In this document: one piece after another, positions 8,601-17,706 of the stretch
Numbering within the stretch: the stretch's first letter is position 1
How the letters are laid out: every line of letters starts with the position of its first letter
NCBI GenBank assembly: GCA_026874595.1
Contig: JAPPUL010000079.1
Span: 1,665,001 to 1,729,000, forward strand
Origin: Sipunculus nudus
Taxonomy: Eukaryota; Annelida; Sipuncula; Golfingiida; Sipunculidae
Reading direction: 5' to 3'
DNA: 64,000 nucleotides
Position numbers and translations under genes: made by a program
The notes under the pieces: generated by a model
What the model saw: only the letters and a program-made list of their open reading frames with translations
What the model was told of the DNA's origin: nothing
The model's database searches: none

Positions 8601-10169
8601 TTAATGACTTAATGGCAAATCAAAAGGGATTGATATAACAATCTCAGTACCGATATTCACCTCGCTATTTATAGTAATAATTCCTTTGTGTTCATCTACA
8701 ATCTTTTTAACAATAGCCATTCCAAGCCCAATACCTTTACTTTTGTTATGACTTACGAAGGGTCTGAAGATAGTCTTTTGGATATTTTTAGGCATACCAA
8801 TACCATTATCTTTAAATATTATTTTTAGATAATTATTTTCTTTTGATATTGACAAACTTATCTTTCCATCATCTTTTATTATAGCGTCAGTTGCATTATA
8901 ACTTATATTATAAAAAAGTCTCTTTATTTTATCTTTGTCTATATTTATATTTCCTTTGTATAAAAGAGATATTTCAAAGTCTATTCCTTTATCCTTCCCA
9001 AGCTCTTCAAAATGGTATTTTATATCTTTTACAAGTTTTTCTATATTGCATTCTTGTATATTTATTTTATACTCTCCTTGTACAAATTCTAAAACCTCAT
9101 CTGCCATGGATACTAGTCTGTCAATCTCGCTTGAGACTATATTATAATAATGCCTTTCCTTATCGTTTATCTTACTATCTTTATTTAAGAGCGTTTTTTG
9201 TATAAGTTGAACATATGATTTTATTATAGTAAGCGGGTTTTTAATATCGTGAATTATAGAACTTGCCATTCTGCCAATTAACTTTGTGGCTTCTTCTTGT
9301 TTTTTTTCAATTTCTAATAAAGTCTTTTCTGTTATATCATCAAATAGAAATATATATCCATACGACTCACTATTTTCCTCCTGTAGGCTTGAGCCCTTAA
9401 TATTAAAATACATTGTGATACCTTGAAAGGAGACTTCAAGTTTGTCAAACTTTGCAATGCCATGAACTTTTAGGTTTTCGAAAAACTCATTTGGTATTTT
9501 GAAGAAGCTTAGAGCCTCAGGTAGTATTTTATTATTTATATTTATTCCTATAGTCTTGAAAAGAAGTTTTGCTGTACGGTTTATTAAGTTTACTTTAAAG
9601 TAATTATCAGTTGCCACAAGGCCTGAGGATATGTTTCTTATTATGTTTTCGTTGTAGCGCATTATGACTTTATGCCATTGGTAAAGTTGCGCTTGCTCTA
9701 TGGATATAGCACATACATTAGAAAATGTCTCAATTAATTCTTCGTCTTTACTTGTAAATGTTCCCTTTTTTTTGTTTAGTATTTCTATTACCCCTATTAA
9801 TTCATTTTCATGGTTTAGAATGGGACTTACTAGTAAAGTTTTTGTCCTATAGCCTGTTGATTTGTCTATACTTGGATTAAAATATGGTGTGTCGTAGGCA
9901 TCTTTTATGTTTAGAAGCTTTTTGGTCTTGGCTACATGTCCTGCTATTCCTTGTCCTATCTTAAGACGTATTTCATCTATTTCAAGCTTTTGCGCTATTT
10001 TGGACCATAATTCGTCTTTTAGTAAATCATAAACATATAGTGTACAACGATCTGCTGCAAGCAATTTGGTCGCTTCAACACTTATTTCATCTAATATCTC
10101 ATCTAAACTCTTACTACGGTGTTCTAAAAGCTCTTTTGATAATGCGTTTAGTATTGTCTTGTCTTTCAT
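8601..10169 (-). CDS. GAF-PAS sensor histidine kinase
   Basis: This is a soluble sensor kinase of 522 residues with no membrane segment. A GAF domain (about 20-165) includes ADRCTLYVYD, GQGIAGHVA and LVSPILNHENELIGVIEI. A PAS-like segment (about 175-285) is followed by a HisKA domain with the phospho-accepting His in SSIIHDIKNPLT (about residue 310). The ATPase domain has the N-box (NISYNATDAI), G1 (DNGIGMPKN), F-box (FRPFVSH) and G2 (GIGLGMAIVK). Its ATG overlaps the stop of the upstream AttH-like gene by four bases (ATGA), so the two are translationally coupled. No response regulator is adjacent. The input ligand is unknown. Confidence 0.9.
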   Translation of the reverse strand: MKDKTILNALSKELLEHRSKSLDEILDEISVEATKLLAADRCTLYVYDLLKDELWSKIAQKLEIDEIRLKIGQGIAGHVAKTKKLLNIKDAYDTPYFNPSIDKSTGYRTKTLLVSPILNHENELIGVIEILNKKKGTFTSKDEELIETFSNVCAISIEQAQLYQWHKVIMRYNENIIRNISSGLVATDNYFKVNLINRTAKLLFKTIGININNKILPEALSFFKIPNEFFENLKVHGIAKFDKLEVSFQGITMYFNIKGSSLQEENSESYGYIFLFDDITEKTLLEIEKKQEEATKLIGRMASSIIHDIKNPLTIIKSYVQLIQKTLLNKDSKINDKERHYYNIVSSEIDRLVSMADEVLEFVQGEYKINIQECNIEKLVKDIKYHFEELGKDKGIDFEISLLYKGNINIDKDKIKRLFYNISYNATDAIIKDDGKISLSISKENNYLKIIFKDNGIGMPKNIQKTIFRPFVSHNKSKGIGLGMAIVKKIVDEHKGIITINSEVNIGTEIVISIPFDLPLSH

Positions 10170-11365
10170 CGTGTTTTTAATAATTTACTTTCTTTTATTC
10201 CTTTTCTTGCTTTTCTTGCTTTTCTTGCATAGCCAACTAACTCAACGTATCCAAGCCCATCTACAGCCTCTCCGTCTATTAAACCTTTTACATCTACCGC
10301 TCCCTCCCAATATATTACTCCTTGCCCACTTTGTGGCACGAACTCTTGGGACTCAAAAGAAGCTTCTATATCTAAATTTATTTCTATCTCGCCTTTTTTA
10401 ATCTCTAAATTCCATGCAACAGGATATCTAGCTCCTGTCTTTTTGCTTTCCCAATACCTTAATTCCTTTATTTTTGTATCGCTTAATGAAAGGTGTGTCT
10501 TCTTCTGCTCTTTATCGCTTAATGTCCCTTGTGAAACAGCTTGTACTACGTTATTCGCATCTTTTATTTTATAAAACATTATATCTGTTCCATTAGAAAG
10601 TTGTATGCTAAACCAATCCCACCTTGCAACAAAATATTTCCTATTATTCATCCATTCGTGATCAAACCAACTAATCCCATCTTTTAGTTTATGTCTTTTC
10701 CCGTCTATAGATAGATAGCCTTTTGTACTAAGTCGGGGAATAGAATAGTAATAGGAATAGTTATCAGCCTCCTCGCCCTTAAAACTTAAACCATTTCCAT
10801 GTATTACAGGTTTCTTTTTGGCTTCTAAGATTAATTCTAGCTTGTAGCTCTTTCCTCCTTCATCCATCTTTGCTTTTAGTATATGCTTTCCAACTTCGTT
10901 TAATTTTACGCTCCACAAGCCGTTCCATATCTCATATCTATCCTCGCTTGCTCCCGATACCCCTCCTATTGGCCTTGTTAGCTTTTCTTTATAATAATAC
11001 TTTTTTTTTGTTTTATCTGATATTGCAAAATGAGACATGTATATTGGCTTTGCTTTGAAAGTTTTATAAAGCTTTCTCTTAAAAGCACTAGCTTTTCCAA
11101 GCTCTATCTTGAAAAATGTTAGCTCATACCCATAGTCCTTTTCTAAACTCTCAACTCTAAAATGTCCTGTATAGTACCACCACTCTATCTCATAGCCTTT
11201 ATGTGCAAAGTGATCTTTTGGGAATTTGTAACTTGCTCTTTTTTTAACTTCTTTATTCTGCCACCTTCTCCCTTCTTTGTCAAACTCTTTGCTATAAACA
11301 GCTTGTATAGCATAAGTTACAATGAATATACTTAGCAATATATTATTTATAATCTTTTTGTCCAT
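10166..11365 (-). CDS. AttH/CrtC-like lipocalin-fold exported protein
   Basis: This protein of 399 residues has an N-terminal signal (INNILLSIFIVTYAIQAVYS) and the hallmark of the AttH/carotenoid 1,2-hydratase-like family (COG5621): FPKDHFAHKGYEIEWWYYTG followed by ELTFFKIEL. Further landmarks are GISWFDHEWMNN and WDWFSIQLSNG. Family members are periplasmic or secreted double-lipocalin proteins, and few have a proven activity. CrtC hydrates carotenoid ends, but no carotenoid genes are seen here, so I do not assign that. The C-terminus carries an in-frame 9-bp tandem repeat (ARK three times, 10202-10228). It lies between transaldolase and a sensor kinase. Confidence 0.8.
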   Translation of the reverse strand: MDKKIINNILLSIFIVTYAIQAVYSKEFDKEGRRWQNKEVKKRASYKFPKDHFAHKGYEIEWWYYTGHFRVESLEKDYGYELTFFKIELGKASAFKRKLYKTFKAKPIYMSHFAISDKTKKKYYYKEKLTRPIGGVSGASEDRYEIWNGLWSVKLNEVGKHILKAKMDEGGKSYKLELILEAKKKPVIHGNGLSFKGEEADNYSYYYSIPRLSTKGYLSIDGKRHKLKDGISWFDHEWMNNRKYFVARWDWFSIQLSNGTDIMFYKIKDANNVVQAVSQGTLSDKEQKKTHLSLSDTKIKELRYWESKKTGARYPVAWNLEIKKGEIEINLDIEASFESQEFVPQSGQGVIYWEGAVDVKGLIDGEAVDGLGYVELVGYARKARKARKGIKESKLLKTR

Positions 11366-11452
11366 TTTAGCAGATACTCTATTTTAAGTATAAGTTTTTC
11401 GTATAAGTTTTTTGATAAAATAAAATAGTCTTTAGAAGAAAATAGAGTTTTT

Positions 11453-12121
11453 CTAGATATTTAAACCACTCTCCTGCCAATCCTTTATGAATATTTCAAT
11501 TCCCTTATCTGTTAGAGGGTGTTTTATAAGTTGTTTTAATATGTTATATGGAATTGTTGCTACATGGCTTTTGGCTTTTGCCACTTCTGATACGTGTTTT
11601 GGCTTTCTTATACTTGCTGATATTATTTTTGTCTTGAATTCATAGTGCTCATATATTTTAACTATATCCTCAATTAACTTTATTCCGTTTTCACCAATAT
11701 CCTCAAGGCGTCCTATAAATGGACTTACATAAGTTGCAAAAGCCTTTGCGGCAAGTAGAGCTTGATTTGCCGAAAAGCACAATGTTACATTCGTTTTTAT
11801 CCCTTCTTTATACAATGCTTTTGAAGCTCGAAGTCCATCTTGAGTCATTGGCAGCTTTATTACTATATTTTCACTTATTTTAGCAAGTTCAAAAGCCTCA
11901 TTTAGCATACTCATAAGCTCTGTACTAATTACTTCCGCACTTATTGGGCCATCTATAATCTGTGATATTAGTTTTAGGGACTCTTTGAATGATTTTTTTT
12001 CTTTTGAGTTTTCTTTTGAGTTTTCTTTTGAGACTAGTGACGGATTTGTTGTAACGCCATCTATAAAATCTTTCATCTGTTCTATCTCTTTTAGGTTTGC
12101 TGTGTCTATAAATAATTGCAT
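11453..12121 (-). CDS. tal: transaldolase / fructose-6-phosphate aldolase family (TalC-type)
   Basis: This is a small class-I aldolase of the TalC/FSA/MipB family with 222 residues. It has the N-terminal [13 protein letters not shown] and [10 protein letters not shown], the Schiff-base Lys in [13 protein letters not shown] (Lys89), then [17 protein letters not shown] and FIGRLEDIG. It probably moves a dihydroxyacetone unit in the non-oxidative pentose phosphate pathway. FSA versus transaldolase activity cannot be told from sequence alone. A 12-bp unit repeated three times (11999-12034) adds an [12 protein letters not shown] stretch at residues 31-42, right after the NPSL strand. It is first in a probable operon with the AttH-like and kinase genes. 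Confidence 0.9.
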   Translation of the reverse strand: MQLFIDTANLKEIEQMKDFIDGVTTNPSLVSKENSKENSKEKKSFKESLKLISQIIDGPISAEVISTELMSMLNEAFELAKISENIVIKLPMTQDGLRASKALYKEGIKTNVTLCFSANQALLAAKAFATYVSPFIGRLEDIGENGIKLIEDIVKIYEHYEFKTKIISASIRKPKHVSEVAKAKSHVATIPYNILKQLIKHPLTDKGIEIFIKDWQESGLNI

Positions 12122-12395
12122 GTTTTTTTATACCTCTTTATTATATAACTTGATTTTAGTTTATGACGTTTTAGTTTAATGTATTAATTCTTGTTTCTTT
12201 ATAAGTCTATGACTTTGTTTTAAGTTAGCATTTTTATTCTTTTAAGGGTAGCTTTTATTTTAAGATAGAGTTTAAATAGATGTCTTTGGCTAGGAAGATA
12301 TATTTTATAACTTTTTTACGGTTTACTTTTAAGTTGAATTTATTATTAATGATGGCATCTAGACTTAGTACTTATTTTTTTGGAGGATTTAACTT

Positions 12396-13310
12396 ATGTT
12401 CCTAAAAAAAATTGGTTACACAAAAGTGATTGTATTAGCTATTTTTACATCACTTAGTGTAATATTGTCGGCTTGTGGTAGTGGCCCTCAGAGTAAGGGG
12501 AAAGATGCTAAAAAGCAATCTGCAAGTCTTTCGAAACAAAAGGCAAGTGTTACGGTTAAGGGCTCTGATACTATGGTCCTTATGGGACAAAAGTGGGCTG
12601 TTGAATATTCTAAAGTGAACAAAGATGTTACTGTTCAGGTAACTGGTGGTGGTAGTGGGGTTGGGATTGCAGCTTTGCTTAATGGGACTACAGATATAGC
12701 AAATGCAAGTCGATCTATTAAGGAAAAGGAAGTAAAGAAACTAAATGCTAAGGGATATGATCTTATTGAGTTTAAAAGTGCAATGGATGGACTTTCAGTC
12801 TATTTGCATAAGGACAATAAGATAGATAGTTTATCTTTTCCTCAGTTATCTTTAATATTTCGAGGACAGGTTTCAAACTGGAGTAAAGTTGGAGGGACTA
12901 ATCGCCCTATAGTAGCTTATGGTAGAGAAAACAGTTCAGGGACCTACTCATATTTTAAGAAGAATGTTTTGAAAGGGAAAGATTTTGGAGATAGTATACA
13001 AAATCTGCCTGGCACCTCAGCTATAGTAAATGCAGTTTCAAAGGATGTTAATGGGATTGGATATGGTGGCAAAGCTTATTCTAAGGCGATAAAGCTAGCG
13101 AAGATTAGCCGGGAGACTGGGCAGAGTGCTTATTATCCAAATGATGAGAATGTTAAATCGGGAGACTATCCTTTGAGTAGATATCTATTTATATATACAA
13201 CTAAGCAGGCGATGGAAAAGCAGCCGGCAATTAAGGAGTATATAGATTGGATACTAAGCTCTGATGGGCAAAAGATAGTTAAGGACGTGGGGTATTATCC
13301 TGTAAAGTAA
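12396..13310 (+). CDS. pstS: phosphate ABC transporter substrate-binding lipoprotein PstS
   Basis: PstS captures phosphate in the periplasm for the Pst ABC importer. The signal peptide ends in a lipobox (VILSACGSG), so the mature protein is probably lipid-anchored. Phosphate-binding landmarks include VKGSDTMVLMGQKWA, TGGGSGVGIAALLNGTTDIA with SRSIK, and YGRENSSGTYSYF. It ends DGQKIVKDVGYYPVK, as usual in the family. The 304-residue length is typical. It starts a pstSCAB-phoU operon after a ggagg site. I looked upstream for a Pho box and could not recognise one. Confidence 0.95.
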   Translation: MFLKKIGYTKVIVLAIFTSLSVILSACGSGPQSKGKDAKKQSASLSKQKASVTVKGSDTMVLMGQKWAVEYSKVNKDVTVQVTGGGSGVGIAALLNGTTDIANASRSIKEKEVKKLNAKGYDLIEFKSAMDGLSVYLHKDNKIDSLSFPQLSLIFRGQVSNWSKVGGTNRPIVAYGRENSSGTYSYFKKNVLKGKDFGDSIQNLPGTSAIVNAVSKDVNGIGYGGKAYSKAIKLAKISRETGQSAYYPNDENVKSGDYPLSRYLFIYTTKQAMEKQPAIKEYIDWILSSDGQKIVKDVGYYPVK

Positions 13311-13378
13311 GTCTTTAGTTTTTGTGAGTATGGCTTTTTAGTTGTATTCGCAAAAACTTATTAATCTGGAGTTTACCA

Positions 13379-14443
13379 ATGGGGCAGGGCGGTAATAAAA
13401 ATCTGGTATCTAAGCTTAAAACACTCTTTGGTTCTATCTTTGGTTCTATCTTTGGTTCTATCTTTGGTTCTAAAAGAAGTAAAATAGCAGACAGTCTATT
13501 TAAGGTTTTTACATTTATAGTAGCCTCATTTTCGATAATAACGATATTCTTAATCTTCATATTTATAGCAAAGGAAGCAATTCCAGTTTTTACAGACTCT
13601 GAAGTATTTAAGGAAGCAAGTCTCTCAAAACTTTTCTTACCGCAAGTATTTGAGGGATATGATGATGCAAGACACATATGGCAGCCTAATTCAGATTATC
13701 CAAAATTTAGTATATTGCCGTTGCTGATTTCAAGTATCAAGGTAACGCTAATAGCAATGTTATTTGGAGTGCCTATAGCGGTTTTGGCGGCAATATATAC
13801 ATCACAATTTGCAAATAGGAAAGTAAATGAAATAATAAAGCCGATGATAGAACTACTTGCGGGGATACCGTCGGTAGTTTTGGGTTTTTTTGCATTGATG
13901 GTAATGGCAACGTGGATGCAAGATTTATTTGGATTAACATTTCGTTTAAATGGGTTTACAGCAGGCATAGCACTTAGTTTTGCAGTTATACCTATAATAT
14001 ATACAATATCGGAAGACGCCCTAAATAGCGTACCGAAGTCGTATAAGGAGGCATCACTTGCACTTGGAGCAAATTATAATCAAACTAGTTATAAAATAGT
14101 TTTCCCTGCTGCCTTGCCGGGAATATTTGCAGCGGTAGTGCTTGGGTTTGGTCGTGCGATAGGGGAGACGATGATAGTATTGATGGTAAGTGGTAATGCG
14201 CCTATACTCACTTGGGATATAGGAGCATCACTTAGGACGATATCAGCATCGATTGCGGCAGAGATGGGAGAGGTGGTTTTTGGGGACACTCATTATACAG
14301 TACTATTCTTTTTAGGTTTTTTACTATTCTCGTTGACGTTTATTATAAACTATATAGGTGCAATAATAGTAAATGGTTTTGAAAAGAGATTGCGAGGGGC
14401 TGGAGGGGTGAAGGGTAGGGGTGGGGGTAAGAGTGTTATATAG
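13379..14443 (+). CDS. pstC: phosphate ABC transporter permease PstC
   Basis: PstC is a membrane channel subunit of the phosphate importer, 354 residues. It has about six transmembrane segments and the permease EAA-type loop (SYKEASLALGANYNQTSYKIV), then PAALPGIFAAVVLGFGRAIG, which is typical of PstC. The cytoplasmic N-terminus contains FGSI repeated nearly four times (residues 17-31), encoded by a 12-bp tandem repeat at 13427-13471. This looks like a recent slippage expansion and lies outside the conserved fold. It follows pstS by 68 bp and overlaps pstA by 23 bp. Confidence 0.94.
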   Translation: MGQGGNKNLVSKLKTLFGSIFGSIFGSIFGSKRSKIADSLFKVFTFIVASFSIITIFLIFIFIAKEAIPVFTDSEVFKEASLSKLFLPQVFEGYDDARHIWQPNSDYPKFSILPLLISSIKVTLIAMLFGVPIAVLAAIYTSQFANRKVNEIIKPMIELLAGIPSVVLGFFALMVMATWMQDLFGLTFRLNGFTAGIALSFAVIPIIYTISEDALNSVPKSYKEASLALGANYNQTSYKIVFPAALPGIFAAVVLGFGRAIGETMIVLMVSGNAPILTWDIGASLRTISASIAAEMGEVVFGDTHYTVLFFLGFLLFSLTFIINYIGAIIVNGFEKRLRGAGGVKGRGGGKSVI

Positions 14444-15992
14444 TAGTTTTAGGGAAAGATATAAAGGAACGCTAAGAGTGCTTAAAAAGCATACGAGTAT
14501 GTTTGTGCTCTTAAGTTTTTTAGCTATGTCGGTGGTGATACTAGTATTAGCTATAATAGTAGGGGACATAGGCTATGAGGGGACTAAGATATTCTACGGG
14601 CGAGTACCTGAGAGTATTAGTGGAGATGATTTTGAGCGTATAGAGAAGGAGATAAGACATCCGAAGCTATTGTATGAGAAAGATTTTGGAGATGAGATAT
14701 TAAGCTTACTGGATGTTGAGGGTAGGGAAAAGATACTAAAGATATATAAGAAAGATAGAGAAGAATATTTTGGAGGTTTATATTATAAGGATACGTACGT
14801 TTTAGCGGAGACGCTTGATGATAAATCTTATATAGAACTTGGAAAGCTGCTTGGGGGCATCGGATATAATGAAGAAATACTTAAAGTATTGCAGAGTGTT
14901 TATGTTTATGTAGAGGAGAGTGAAGAATATGTATACCGGGATGAATTGCTTAAATATTTATCTGAATATGGAGAATTTAGGGGAGGAGAGTATGAACTTT
15001 ATGATAAATCGCAAAAAGAATTATTATCTAAATATGAAGGTAGCTTAGGGGGTGGAGTATTATTAGAAAGCGAAGAATATATAAAGCGTCTTTTTAGATA
15101 TATAAAAGCGTATAAAGGGTTTAGCGAGGGGGAGAGGAGGTATGTTAGTGCTAAAGAGCTTGAGAGATTAAAGTTAGGATTTCGAAAGATAGAATTTGAG
15201 TATACGCCACTTGAAAAGTTTGTAGGAACGAGTCCTGGGGGTGGATTTAGTAAAGGGGGTATATTTTCGGCGATATTTGGGACAGTAGCGTTAGTAATAT
15301 TGATGAGTTTTGCAGTTATCCCGATAGGAGTTATAACGGCTTTATATTTAAATGAGTATGCAAAAGAGAATATATTTACGAGGATGGTTCGTCTTGCGAT
15401 ACACAACTTAGCGGGAGTACCTGCAATAGTATTTGGCTTATTTGGTCTTGGCTTTTTCATACAGTTTGTAGGAGTAGGAATAGACAAGATATTTTACGAT
15501 GGAGAGCTAGTATATGGTCAGCCTGCGATAATCTGGGCATCTTTGGTACTTGCGTTATTAACTTTGCCGGTAGTTATAGTATCGACAGAAGAGGCATTAA
15601 GGAGTATTCCGGACGACATAAGGAGTGGTAGTTATGCACTTGGAGCAACGAAGTTTCAAACGATAACAAAACTAGTAATACCAAATGCACTTGCGGGGAT
15701 TTTAACAGGAGCAGTATTATCAGTAAGTCGAGGGGTAGGAGAGGTTGCGCCGATACTGTTTACCGGAGCAGCATATTATCTTGCAGAACTGCCAACAGAG
15801 CTTAACAATCAGTTTATGGAACTTGGGTATCATATATATATACTAGCGACGCAGTCACCTGATGTGGAGGCGGCAAAGCCGGTATTGTATGCGACGGTAT
15901 TTGTGTTATTGGTTTTAACGTTTTTATTAAACTTGCTTGCGATAGTGGTACGTCGTCGGATAAGAACGAAGTTTAGTAAATATAAATTTTAG
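14421..15992 (+). CDS. pstA: phosphate ABC transporter permease PstA with large extra-cytoplasmic insert
   Basis: PstA is the second channel subunit. The C-terminal half (about residues 285-515) is a normal permease core: LAGVPAIVFGLFGLGFF, DDIRSGSYALGATKFQTI as the coupling loop, and SRGVGEVAPILFTGAAY. At 523 residues it is much longer than the usual 280-300. After the first membrane helix (MFVLLSFLAMSVVILVLAII, residues 27-48) come about 225 charged, helix-rich residues before the second helix. Long PstA proteins with an N-terminal DUF3333-type region are known in proteobacteria. Whether this insert is homologous to that region is not visible by eye. The start is GTG inside pstC, giving translational coupling. 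Confidence 0.9.
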   Translation: MGVRVLYSSFRERYKGTLRVLKKHTSMFVLLSFLAMSVVILVLAIIVGDIGYEGTKIFYGRVPESISGDDFERIEKEIRHPKLLYEKDFGDEILSLLDVEGREKILKIYKKDREEYFGGLYYKDTYVLAETLDDKSYIELGKLLGGIGYNEEILKVLQSVYVYVEESEEYVYRDELLKYLSEYGEFRGGEYELYDKSQKELLSKYEGSLGGGVLLESEEYIKRLFRYIKAYKGFSEGERRYVSAKELERLKLGFRKIEFEYTPLEKFVGTSPGGGFSKGGIFSAIFGTVALVILMSFAVIPIGVITALYLNEYAKENIFTRMVRLAIHNLAGVPAIVFGLFGLGFFIQFVGVGIDKIFYDGELVYGQPAIIWASLVLALLTLPVVIVSTEEALRSIPDDIRSGSYALGATKFQTITKLVIPNALAGILTGAVLSVSRGVGEVAPILFTGAAYYLAELPTELNNQFMELGYHIYILATQSPDVEAAKPVLYATVFVLLVLTFLLNLLAIVVRRRIRTKFSKYKF

Positions 15993-16028
15993 AATAGTTT
16001 TATTTATATAATAAGTCATGGGGTATTT

Positions 16029-16805
16029 ATGAATAATGGAAATGGAGAGCTTAAAGAGAAGATAAGAGTAGAGGGTTTGGATTTTTATTATAATGGAGAT
16101 GAAAAGACGCTAAAAGACATAAGCATGACAATGTATAAAAACAGGGTAACAGCGTTAATAGGGCCGTCGGGCTGTGGGAAGACGACATTTTTAAAGAATT
16201 TAAATCGGATGAACGAGTTAATAGAGGGGACACGTCTTGTAGGGAAAGTCTATATAGATGGTGTAGATATATTTAAAGATATGGATGTGGTACAGCTTAG
16301 GAAGCAAGTGGGGATGGTATTCCAGCGTTCGAATCCGTTTCCGAAGACAATTTTTGAGAACATAGCGTATGGGCCGAAGATATTTGGGCAGCGAAACAAG
16401 AGTAAATTAAAGGTTTTGGTAGAAGATGTTTTGGAGAGGGTGGGGTTATGGGATGAGGTAAAAGACAGGCTTCACACCTCAGCCTTTGGGTTATCAGGAG
16501 GGCAACAACAAAGGTTATGCATAGCGCGAGCGTTGGCAGTAGAACCTGATGTACTTTTGATGGACGAGCCGGCGAGTGCACTTGATCCGATAGCCACAAC
16601 AAAGATAGAGGAGTTAATATTTGAATTAAAGAAGCACTATACAATAGTAATAGTAACCCACAACATGCAAGAGGCGGCGCGAGTATCAGATTACACAGCC
16701 TTTTTCTATTTGGGAGAATTGATAGAATATGATACAACAGAGAAAATATTCACAAATCCGCAAAAGAAGAAAACGGAAGAGTACGTAACGGGTCGTTTTG
16801 GATAA
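16029..16805 (+). CDS. pstB: phosphate ABC transporter ATP-binding protein PstB
   Basis: PstB powers phosphate import. All ABC motifs are present: Walker [13 protein letters not shown]-loop [20 protein letters not shown], signature [16 protein letters not shown], Walker [14 protein letters not shown] and switch His (VTHNMQEA). The PstB-typical end YVTGRFG is present. The 258-residue length is standard. It is third permease-complex gene in the pst operon, 36 bp after pstA. Confidence 0.97.
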   Translation: MNNGNGELKEKIRVEGLDFYYNGDEKTLKDISMTMYKNRVTALIGPSGCGKTTFLKNLNRMNELIEGTRLVGKVYIDGVDIFKDMDVVQLRKQVGMVFQRSNPFPKTIFENIAYGPKIFGQRNKSKLKVLVEDVLERVGLWDEVKDRLHTSAFGLSGGQQQRLCIARALAVEPDVLLMDEPASALDPIATTKIEELIFELKKHYTIVIVTHNMQEAARVSDYTAFFYLGELIEYDTTEKIFTNPQKKKTEEYVTGRFG

Positions 16806-16910
16806 GAGATGTTAAATTAGGAAAGAGCTAACTTGTTGTAAAGAATTGTTTTAGTATTTATTAGTAATGGTTTTGGCGGTAAAAAAAAAGAAAAAGAGGG
16901 AGGTGAAAGG

Positions 16911-17624
16911 GTGAAGATACGATTAGATAGAGAGATAGAGAAATTGAAGAAAGAGCTTGCGGAGATGGGTAATGCGGTAGAGGAGGCGATAATAAATGCA
17001 TTAAAGGCACTTAAGCAATTAGATGATGGGCTTGCGCAGAAGGTATGTAAGAATGACTCATATATAAACAATTTAGAAGTAATAATAGATAAGATATGCC
17101 TAAAGATATTTGCGTTGAAGCAGCCGATAGCAATAGATTTACGAGTAGTGGCATCGACATTGAAAGTAAACAGTGATTTGGAGCGAATGGGAGATTATGC
17201 AGTAAAGATAGCGGAGGAGGCAATATTTTTGGTAGAGAAGGAAGAGGAGGTAGCGTTTAAGGATAAGGCATTAACGATGAAAGAAGAGGTTTATGTGATG
17301 GGAGACATGGCAGTTGGTATGCTTAGGAAGGCTTTAGAATCGTTCATGCAAGAGGACGTAAAACGAGCGCGTGAAACGATAGAGGAGGATAATGAACTGG
17401 ATAATCTATATGAGAAGTTTCTGTTACAAGTGCTTAAGATATGTGAGGAGGCGAGTTTACTAGAGATAGGCTTATCCTATAGCAATATATCAAAAAGTCT
17501 TGAACGGATAGGAGATCATGCAAAAAACATATGCGAGGATGCGATATATTTGGTAGAAGGGAAGATAGTAAAACACAAAGTGGATCAGTTAGAGAAGAAA
17601 GATAAATTAAAGTATAAAGATTGA
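16911..17624 (+). CDS. phoU: phosphate transport regulator PhoU
   Basis: PhoU is a cytoplasmic two-repeat helical protein that links Pst transporter state to the PhoR kinase. Both repeats carry the metal-binding E/DxxxD-type patterns: SDLERMGDYAVKIAEEA near residue 88 and KSLERIGDHAKNICEDA near residue 205. The 237-residue length is normal. The start is GTG after gggaggtgaaag. It sits between pstB and a PhoR-like kinase, the usual order in bacteria where PhoU controls phosphate signalling. Confidence 0.95.
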   Translation: MKIRLDREIEKLKKELAEMGNAVEEAIINALKALKQLDDGLAQKVCKNDSYINNLEVIIDKICLKIFALKQPIAIDLRVVASTLKVNSDLERMGDYAVKIAEEAIFLVEKEEEVAFKDKALTMKEEVYVMGDMAVGMLRKALESFMQEDVKRARETIEEDNELDNLYEKFLLQVLKICEEASLLEIGLSYSNISKSLERIGDHAKNICEDAIYLVEGKIVKHKVDQLEKKDKLKYKD

Positions 17625-17631
17625 TTTAAAA

Positions 17632-17664
17632 GGGGAGATGGGAGGGGAGATGGGAGGGGAGATG
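17632..17664 (+). repeat. 12-bp tandem repeat (about 2.8 copies) upstream of the PhoR-like gene
   Basis: The unit ggggagatggga is repeated in tandem between phoU and the kinase gene. Each copy contains a Shine-Dalgarno-like core, but the last copy is about 40 bp from the start codon, too far to act directly. Confidence 0.85.
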
Positions 17665-17706
17665 GAGAAAGTGATTAAAAATAAGGCAATGGAAGGGAAA
17701 GCTTAG

